DNA from: Blasia pusilla | Lineage: Eukaryota; Marchantiophyta; Marchantiopsida; Blasiales | Assembly (NCBI GenBank): GCA_050084515.1 | Contig: CM114274.1 | Coordinates: forward strand, 22,878,001-22,942,000 | DNA: 64,000 nucleotides | Direction of reading: 5' to 3' | Shown: piece by piece, positions 56,193 through 64,000 of the stretch | Layout of the letters: every line of letters begins with the position of its first letter | Position numbering within the stretch: the stretch's first letter is position 1 | Notes under the pieces: generated by a model | Seen by the model: only the letters and a program-made list of their open reading frames with translations | The model's database searches: none | Told to the model about the DNA's origin: nothing | Made by a program: the position numbers and the translations under genes

Positions 56193-56940
56193 CACTAAAA
56201 GAAATCCTTGGTTTTATGATTGGGTTATATGACTCATACGAGTCATACTTTACATTCCACGATTGGCAACGACTGATGACTACTTTAGACACAAAAGCCA
56301 AGTCATGTGTGTCCGGCGACTAGGCTAACTAGGATGGTTGGCTTAGCTGGATTCTTGTATATGACTAGAGGATGTATTCATGGGCCATGACAGACACGTC
56401 ACTTAGATGACATGGAATAATGACACGTCAACGTATGACATGGACTAATTGGTGTGACATGTCACAAATGACGTGGACTTTGGAAGACAACTTGTGTGGT
56501 CATATCTAGGGTATCTGTCTAGTTACCACCAATGACTACAATAGTCGTGTTTCCTCATGTAAAAGTACATAATATCCAATAAAAATGTGACAAGTGTACC
56601 CCATGAGTGAGGAACCCATTTTGCGGTAATAGTCATGTCTCCAGCAATCATTAAAATTTTGGATTCAGTCATACTTAATAACTCGTGTAGTCATTTGAAA
56701 TTTTTTCGAACATTGTAATCTACTTATATAGTCACGTTAATCACTAGTTGAGTAGTTACTCATGATTAGAGTAGGAGGCCCTATAACTGGTGTAGACATA
56801 ACAATACGACTGTGGAAGTTGCGGTCATGACAAAATGAGTCCTATAGTCATTGCAATAGGACTGCATGAGTCATTTTTATTGACTAGGTAGGAATGAAAG
56901 CTTGCTACACCAATAATATTGATAGGACTGATAATGCATG
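56193..56940 (+). mobile_element. CACTA (En/Spm-like) transposon end with subterminal repeats
   Basis: It begins CACTAAAAGAAATCC at 56193, matching the CACTA-x-x-A-G-A-A-A type terminus, immediately after TCA, where J1 continues with TGTCCC; TCA would be a fitting 3-bp target site. Inside lie many repeated short motifs: ATGACTC/GAGTCAT as a dyad at about 56229, and AGTCAT, GACTAC and AGTCGT variants through 56890. That is the usual subterminal repeat zone bound by TNPA-like proteins. The other end and any transposase were not found. Confidence 0.6.
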
Positions 56941-57400
56941 TAGATTTCATTTTTGGAGTTTTTGATTAGTTTATTAATGCCTTTCGAAAGATCTTTCACT
57001 TGTAATTGGATCTAAATTACTAAAATCTTCATGCCCATTTTTGTTTTGAATTGCATCACTAAAACATACACCTAAGCATATTATACAATTTGGAATAAGG
57101 GCACACAACCGACAACATGGAAACTCAACTACAAGGGGATGAAATGCAAAAAGAAAAGAAGACGAGTGTCTTAAAAGTAAGATCTTACATCAGCATTAGC
57201 ACAGTTTCAAGTGATGCATGGCATACTACCATCATCTAAACTGGACATAATCGCTAATGATTACAAATCATAACCCAAGAGCTACTATTGAGGGGCGTGA
57301 AGTTGAAGATCGACAGATAGCATTTATCTCAAGACACAATCCCTATATACAATCTTCCCGTCGCACGAGATGGAGTGGAACTCCCAACTCAACCGCCATG
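56941..57400. other. No recognised feature
   Basis: This could be internal sequence of the CACTA element or host intergenic DNA. No motif. Confidence 0.3.
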
Positions 57401-57439
57401 GCACAGTACATTTACCAAACCACATCCTACCTGCAGGTC

Positions 57440-58870
57440 ATCACGAGTCTGCACAATTGCCGGAGAAACTGAAGCTCTCCAATTCCTGCAAGTTCAAGAG
57501 CAGCTCACTCCCTATTCTCCGTGCCTGCCTCCACTCACGTGGTTTCAATCATCACAAAGTAACATCCGTGTTTTGAATCTAATCATGAACTACTATACTT
57601 CCGCATATACGTCTCTAAAGCTGTCCCCACTGCACCTTGGCTAAGGAGAAAGGAATATCAAGAGTGAAATGCCATTACACTTCCAACGAGAGAAGGCAAA
57701 ATGATGTACTACTCAATGATGCACTCAGAAATTGATCATTAAGCATGAGAACTCCCCAGATGAGTAGAATTCTACACAATTGTTGCAGGAAAGTCTTCGC
57801 ATTCGAGTTACATGGAGATAAGTAGACTACTCCCACCTGCACATTCTTTTCAAAGTCATTATTTGACAAGGAGTGGGAAGGAATTCGTTGAAAGAATACA
57901 AATCTTGCCGTGCATAGGGTAATGCAATATAGGGTAGGATAATGCTAGTAACGCTACTCCATAAACCACCTACATCATATTAATATGACTCCTTCGACGT
58001 CTAAGTCGGAAATATCAATCTAGGCTTGTCCTCATACAAGGGGGCCGATCAAATTAATGGTGCTCAGAGAAGTGGATGTTGAGAATCCAAAAGATCTGCA
58101 TCCTAGCTTTAAATACTTCCGATTCACTTGCTCTTTACAAATGCCATAAAAGCGATGCCAGGGTATAGGCTTCCTGCACCATGTCGGAAACCAAGGCATA
58201 GAGCTAACTTATTGGCACAGCCCGTACAATACACCCTTTTTTGTCACAGGTAGTGAATGCTCGAACAAAACAACCCCATACTACACATCAACGGTGACCA
58301 GCCCCTATCCTCAAAAGCAGAGGATAGAATTGGTAAGCAATTCTCACTATTTGCAGATACTATATGATGGGAAGGTCCACTCTTGGCGTGGGTGTGGGGC
58401 ATGAAACTCAGAGTGATGACTGATGCATACCACTCACTACGCAAAAGTTACAAAATGTTTGAGTAACAAATCCATCATCACAACACCCCTACGCTTTGCC
58501 GATGAACTTTCGTTCCATAATTCTTACCATTGCAAGAGTTGCTCTCCCACACAAGGAGCTTATCACAAATAAATCAGCTTTAAGAGTTAGTCACTGAAAG
58601 ACGCGGAAAATCATCCCTTCCCATTCCATCTCACCTCATCCAATCCCTTCCGAGTTCCTCTTTTCAACTATGACCCCCTCAAAGCTTTGGGAAAACCAAA
58701 TCCACCAAGACCAATATCAACGTGTCTATCCAAAAACGCTTCGGCGATATTTTGAAAGCGGGAACTGACATCTTCAGATGAGGCATATGCCAACAAGCTC
58801 TCCACCATGGGTGAAATCACAATATCTTCCTGATCAGGCGAGAACCACACCTCGTGATGAGAAACCAACT
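57440..58870 (-). other. Possible exons of an unidentified minus-strand gene
   Basis: 58835-58700 shows a good acceptor (CTGATCAG), then EDIVISPMVESLLAYASSED and RFQNIAEAFLDRHVDIGLGG up to a GTTTTC donor candidate. 57545-57450 reads EWRQARRIGSELLLNLQELE and ends at a stop. Both are exon-like in composition, but no family was recognised and their link is not shown. Confidence 0.25.
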
Positions 58871-60420
58871 AAACTAAACAAACCCACACAACCATATCCC
58901 CCCCTTCAATTTTTGTCGCGCAAACCTTCAACTTGGGTTTTGGCTACTCCAAACTCTATGAATGAAATAGGACAGTGGCTCTCGAGTACTTACTTGGCAT
59001 GAAGAGTTTGATCAAAACATCTAAAGGCCTAAAAATAGTTTGGCACATAGTATCCACTGCTGACCATAATACACTGTAAACGATGTAAGCCTTCATCTAT
59101 CTCTACCTTTCAATACCCAAGAGACTCACGTCCATAGACCAAAAACAAGGTGCTGAAGGAAAAACAAGAGCTGAATAAAAGGGGATGGGGGAACTCATTT
59201 GAAGTACAAAAAAGGGGAACTCAAAGAGTCAAGAACACCAGGGCCAAAACTGATTCTATGATCATAAAATCAAACATCCGACGAGCAATCCCAACCATGC
59301 AAATGCACTATTACCTCACCTTTGCTAGTAGGAAAGCACATGTAGTATAAACTTGCAATTGAGGAGAACACATGCAGAAAAACATCGGCATCAACTCAAA
59401 TTTTGACAATCCTTCAACCCTACTGGCATGATGTAGACAATGTGAGTTTTATGACTGGCACTATGGAAAAAAAAAACAGAATAGCAGCCCTTCATGTCAG
59501 ATGTTCTTGAATGATTTCTTTTAACATAAGCACTCCAATGTGGTTGCACTAGGAGGAGATTGCTTTCTTGGCTATGATGGCTTGGAGATTCCTAAGATCC
59601 AAAATTCTCTTTCATATGTATTCTCCATAGGGCTTGACAGACATGAGATAAGCAAAGCTATCCCCCCATTGCTTACAAACACTGCAACATTTTTCCGGAT
59701 ATGCACACATACCAGAGCTCTTCATGTGACTTAACTGAATTTGTTTGAAGATGAAAGCGCTCTTACTAACAATAAGGTCTCGAGTATTAATAAGATGGAG
59801 AATTTGATGATGGTCACAGAGGTGGACATCAAATCCAATCACTGACAAATCAAATACCTAGGTCTAGTGATCCCTCTCCATGCATCTAATTTTATGCATA
59901 TGACAACTAAATCCGCAACACATGGGAGATGGGGGCAACCAGAGTTCCAAGACCTGAAGATACTCATCACATGGTGTGCCGTGTTTCCCAGTCCGTTCCT
60001 TCTGCCGCTCTATATTGCATTCATTCTCCTCCTCATGGCTCACTCACGGGCAAGCACCCAAATGACCCAACTCTTCTCCGCATCCAACGCCAAACAAAGC
60101 GAATCCAAGTTCAATGTGAGGATCCCTTCAATCAAAAGGTCTGCAAGACCTTCTGATCAAAGCAGAGCAGCTACGAGGTGATCAACTGCCACACTCAACG
60201 ACCATAAAAACTCTCCAACCCACCTCAACTCAAACACTGAGAAACATCATCTCAGATAGCATCATGTTTGATAAGAAGTACAAAATCTGTGTTGAGGCGA
60301 TGTGACTCTAGCATGATAAAGTTGAGGCAACAACTTTCGAGTTAGTAGCTATTGCTAATAATTCGAAGAGAGTTAGAAAGCAACACATAGTTAGAGAGAA
60401 AATTGACTTGAGGTAGAAAC

Positions 60421-60488
<68 letters not shown>

Positions 60489-61398
60489 AATCCACAGGGT
60501 TCTACCGCGGAGTGACTATATGTGACGAGGCATATGCATAATGTTCTCTGCTTGGATAGTCGGCTAGCTATGATGGAACGGTAGCCCGAACGAATGCAAG
60601 ACAACCTTCTCTGCTTATCTTCCTCTCCCCATTTTTCTACCATTTATGAATCTCTTGCCCAACATTCTCTAGATCATGACGCCTCGTTTCCCTGCTCCTT
60701 CTGAGAGTACACTCAATTACAGCTGCCATAGCAACTGCTCCTCTTGTTTCTCACCTCTATAGTGTGTCCAAAATTTCAGTGGAGGTCATGGGAATTATCC
60801 AAATGCAGCCATTTACGTGTAGGTATGGTATACTCGTCCATCTGTTGATGCTGCAATGTACCCAATACTCCAACAGTTGGGCAGGTCTCGTGTGAATCCT
60901 TGAAAGGGAGTATGTATTGACCTACAGGTAGCATTATGATGTCATCAGAAGTGGCTGATCGCTTCCTGTCACGTTGGAAGGTTGATTATGAGGCACGGAG
61001 GAGGCAGGTGGAGTGGGATCCTAGGAGGCACTTCTGCAGCGGCCATTGCTATGATGCTAGAGTCAGAGAGTCAAGAGGCACAGGACATGCATATGGGCTC
61101 CAAGTCATCCCCTGTCGGGCAAGACTCAGATATTTTTTTTCTATGTCTGATTTTCTATGTCGATGCATGAGCCACCACTACGCTCAAAAGAACCATGGAC
61201 GCAATATGTGGGTTAACTTTATAGACGAATAGAAAGGAAAGAGTTTGATCCAAGAGGAGAAAATTGGAGGTACTTTGGCTTGAGGTAAGATTTCCGATGG
61301 GGAGTCCAATGTGAGTATGGAGGAATATGTTTTTCCTTCATTCTCTGATTCCAAGCTCGATAATGAGAAATGCGAGCTCCGATCTGAGATAGGAACTT
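58871..61398. other. Unassigned region with a (GA)n microsatellite
   Basis: No confident gene. A minus frame at 59612-59848 has a Cys-rich end (AYPEKCCSVCKQWGDSFAYL) that could be an exon. The plus frames 60936-61232 have no motif. The region ends at the LTR of G3. Confidence 0.3.
60423..60485 (+). repeat. (GA)n microsatellite, about 30 units
   Basis: A pure GA dinucleotide array, flanked by CACA on the left and GGGAAATCC on the right. On the minus strand it gives an artefactual Ser-Leu frame. Confidence 0.97.
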
Positions 61399-62016
61399 TG
61401 TCGTGCGCATACAGATCGCTACACAACATACATCACTTGTTACATCTACACCACACAACACCAATCTTCCCCACACACGGGTCGATCCACACATATACAA
61501 AAATAAACTCATACATATACATGGAGATCACACAACCAAAATAAAGAGTAGTAAAAACGGCACACCCGACCTAAAACTCCACTCCTCAATTTACATCGAC
61601 ATATCGAGCCTCGTCCACCCTGTGTTATCAAGGAATCCGGACTCTAGCACTCTAGTCCTATCTCACACACATACAAGGGAGGTGCTCCAACGGCCCAACA
61701 TGAGAAAGATGGCTTAGGAGAGCAATCTTCCTCTCTTATATAGGGTTGGGAAGAGCCAAAAGGCTCTTTCCCTAAAAATAGCCCTCTCCTTGGTAACCTG
61801 CGCGCATAGGTTACCAGGGGTGGGTGACATGGTCAACAAGTCACCCGGTTGTGAAATACCTCAACATGAAAGTTGTGAGAAACGATAATCCTGACACAAT
61901 GGACCTATTCTCAACCTCATCCGACACTGTGGGACAAAGTTACACTCAAGATAGTCTGTTGGCTCCTACGCCCTATCCACGATAGATCTCGGCCTATCGG
62001 CTACTCAGATGTGACA
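61399..62016 (-). repeat. 3' LTR of G3
   Basis: 618 bp, from TGTCACATCTGAG (62016) to GCGCACGACA (61399), so TG...CA. A TATATAA box lies at about 61742-61736 on the sense strand, with three upstream dyads (61747-61771, 61786-61820, 61822-61846). The 62016-61513 part matches the G1 LTR. The last 114 bp (61399-61512) repeat the spacer at 62019-62158. Confidence 0.85.
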
Positions 62017-62018
62017 GC

Positions 62019-62158
62019 TGTCGTGCGCATACATATCGCTACACAACATAAATCGTTGGTTACATCTACAACACACAACACCGATCTTCCCCACACACGG
62101 GTCGATCCACACATGTACAAAAATCAACTCATACATATACATGGAGATCACACAACCG
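62019..62158 (-). repeat. Spacer between purine tract and LTR of G3, a copy of the LTR end
   Basis: This 140-bp stretch is nearly the same as the LTR end 61399-61512 (TGTCGTGCGCATACA, TCGCTACACAACATA, CACACACGGGTCGATCCACA, CATGGAGATCACACAAC). A shorter relative sits at the same place in G2 (24446-24570). Confidence 0.8.
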
Positions 62159-62229
62159 CCCCCCTAGCTGGCAGTTGGATCCCCCCAACTCCAGATAGAA
62201 AATATCATATCTCTCTGACATGACCTACT

Positions 62230-63397
62230 ACCCTATACACATCTTGGACACATCCATCGTCCCGTGGGAACCACATCAAGAGGGGGTCAGACATGACATA
62301 TGCCATCCTCGAGAACAACCATCACATATCAACATGGTGGCTGCACCCCTTGCAGATCCGCACACCATATACCTCAAGCCTGCAGGTACCACTGCCAAGC
62401 TCGGATCCACCGCCCCATCTACATTCGGAAGATGACATGGCGCACAATTGCGCACATGATCCTTCCAAACCGTACCATCCCGTCCCTCCAACATGAGGAC
62501 TTTGGTTGGTAATACCTCGCGCACACGTAGGATCGTGCGCCCTGTAGTGACATCTAGCGTCGTGGGTGCCGCCTGCTATAGATACACGTAATCTCCAGGA
62601 TGAAGCCTTCTAATCCCTGGACGATAACCTCCTCCACGAATGGTCGCGTACCTCAATGTATCTCTATGCTAAGCAATAGCTAAGTTCTCAAAGGCCATAC
62701 GCATAAATCTACGAAAAACCTCCGCCCTCTGAGAACATGCTTGTACCCACACATCAGGATCATCAAGATCTAACACCTCCGCCATATCACGTCGAATCGA
62801 TGCAAGTAAATCTGGCTCTCTCCCAAAGAGCAAAAAGTACGGTGAAAATGACGACAAGGATGTCTGCCGACCAAAGCGATAACCCATAGCCAACCATGGC
62901 AACTGTAGGTCCCACTCCCTCAACTGTCCCCGATGCAAGCCATACTTGCGCAATCCTCTCTTCACCGTCTGTACCACTCTCTCCGCCAACCCATCCGCAT
63001 CAGGATTATCTCTCGACGTGGTGTCGTGATCTATCAGTGTCTGATCACACAAGGCCTGAAACTCTCCCCTGAAATCGGTACCCTGGTCAATCAATACCTC
63101 CGCCGGTGCACCAAAATGACTAAGCACACGATCTAGAAATGCATAAGCTGTTCCCTCGCTCGCCTTGTCTGGCACTGCCACCAACTCTATCCACTTGGAG
63201 AAATGCTCCACCATGACCAACACGTACCTATGATGACGCCCTGGCAATGGCAAAGGTCCCGCAAAGTCTAAACTCCACCGATAACCAAAACCCATAATCG
63301 GCAAAGGATGTAACTGCGGAGTGGGAGCATTGAAGGATGCTCGCACTCTATCACATACCATACATCTAGCTATAAACTGTTGTATCCCAGTATGCAT
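62230..63397 (-). pseudogene. Integrase core and C-terminal PHD finger (G3)
   Basis: FIARCMVCDRVRA (the C-x2-C of the HHCC motif), WSLDFAGPLPLPG (Asp), VLIDQGTDFRGEF (Asp) and ADGLAERVVQT (Glu) give an intact D,D,E triad, with the core open from 63397 to 62669. A stop near 62668 separates the C-terminal module (VWKDHVRNCAPCHLPNVDG). The PHD finger follows: MVCGSARGAA, LICDGCSRGWHMSCLTP, then after a one-base deletion VPTGRWMCPRC. Combined with G2 it shows the PHD finger is a regular part of this family's integrase. Confidence 0.88.
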
Positions 63398-63418
63398 GCC
63401 GCGCCACCAATACTGAAC

Positions 63419-63997
63419 CTAGAGTAAGCTGTAAGTACGCTTTACTCCAAAATATCCCAACTCCTCATGGGCATGTCGCACTACACGTGCTCGTTGGGAA
63501 GGATGAGGTACCACTCGTATCCTACCATCTCCCCATACCCGCAAAATGTGAGTCTCCTCCCACCTGAACCTCGTGGCTCTCTGTAGGATCCGATCCTGCT
63601 CCCTAGCACTCACTGTACTCGCTATGATGCCAGTGCGCAAGAACTCCACAACCTCCATGTCGTCATGGATATCACGACCATTTGTCGCCTCCTCACTAAC
63701 CTCTGGATCGAAAGACTCATCATCCAACCCCACCACTGGAGTCATTACTTTTGGCTGACTTGCCATAGTCAACCAACAAAGATAGGCAGATGCATGCCAA
63801 CCGGGCACCATCTCCTCATCACTCTCTCCGTGCCATCGAGCTCCTATGTTGTCTCTCTGACTCGGACATGGGTTACGACTCAACCCATCCGCTTCCTGGT
63901 TCAGCCGACCTGGCCTATGAACCACCTCAAACTCATACTCGTGTAGTAATAGAGCCCACCTAGCAAGCTTTCCCGTAAGCTTGTCGGACTCCATCAA
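63419..63997 (-). pseudogene. End of RNase H and integrase zinc-binding region (G3)
   Basis: It begins within RNase H (MMESDKLTGKLARWALLLHE, VVHRPGRLNQEADGLSRNP). A 90-residue acidic spacer follows, then VVRHAHEELGYFGVKRTYSLL, which supplies the two His of the HHCC motif completed in the next frame. It stops with TAG at 63419 where the sister sequences read on. Confidence 0.85.
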
Positions 63998-64000
63998 CCA

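Larger units (their letters stand above)
61399..64000 (-). mobile_element. Ty3/gypsy retrotransposon G3, 3' part, running off the window
   Basis: Minus-strand order from the window edge: end of RNase H (from 63997), integrase zinc-binding region, core, C-terminal module, PHD finger (62230), purine tract (62159-62168), a 140-bp spacer, and 3' LTR (62016-61399). It is less damaged than G2: one stop (63419) between zinc-binding region and core, and one frameshift inside the PHD finger. Confidence 0.9.

Noticed and set aside
60308-60643. Minus-strand frame with a Ser-Leu repeat
   Set aside because: It is the translation of the (GA)n array with unrelated flanks.

Overview
This is eukaryotic nuclear DNA from a green plant. 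Four things show it: a complete, intron-split gene for a plant-type SnRK1 beta subunit, a trihelix (SANT/MYB-like) DNA-binding protein, an F-box/Kelch gene fragment of plant type, and several kinds of plant retrotransposon. The repeat style (L1-like LINEs with heptamer tails; Ty3/gypsy elements carrying a DNA methyltransferase and a PHD finger) fits a non-flowering lineage such as a bryophyte, lycophyte or streptophyte alga. That placement is inference; the species cannot be named from the window.

Layout. Positions 1-2.1 kb hold the protease and methyltransferase part of a minus-strand gypsy element (here G1), its LTR, and a plus-strand methyltransferase fragment of another copy. A (CT)55 repeat and an F-box/Kelch fragment follow. 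From 3.5 to 14.4 kb there is a pile of 5'-truncated LINE copies in both orientations, one of them split by a 1 kb insertion (X). From 14.5 to 20.4 kb lie minus-strand exons: a ubiquitin-like end and a winged-helix-like region recalling the N-terminus of plant HRQ1/RecQ-like proteins, then a trihelix protein. The splice phases allow these to be one gene. From 20.4 to 24.2 kb the sequence is AT-rich with relics and LINE tails. From 24.2 to 36.9 kb lies a nearly full gypsy element (G2, minus) with both LTRs, gag, protease, the methyltransferase C-terminus, RT, RNase H, integrase and a PHD finger. It is interrupted by a LINE and by an unclassified element (J1). From 36.9 to 44.6 kb is the SnRK1 beta-subunit gene with its flanks. 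From 44.6 to 56.2 kb there are LINE relics, then an almost full-length LINE (L17) with six 177-bp tandem monomers upstream. L17 is interrupted by LINE L18 and is itself inserted in a second J copy. A CACTA-like transposon end follows. The stretch 57-61.4 kb is mostly unassigned, with weak candidate exons. Positions 61.4-64 kb hold the 3' end of a third gypsy element (G3).

How the parts relate. The host content is small: one clean gene (SnRK1 beta) and one or two nuclear DNA-interaction genes. The rest is a nested transposon landscape whose order can partly be read: L18 in L17 in J2; a CACTA end in J2; X in a LINE; a LINE in the G2 3' LTR; J1 and a LINE in the G2 methyltransferase region.

The most interesting system is the gypsy family. 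Its polyprotein joins a C5-cytosine methyltransferase (a DNA-methylation writer) and, after the integrase, a PHD finger (a histone-tail reader). Its LTRs carry dyads just upstream of the TATA box that have kept their symmetry through paired base changes. The LINE family is also notable: ORF1 and ORF2 lie in one frame, separated by a single TAG in a context close to the known plant readthrough signal, and this is conserved in both copies that cover it.
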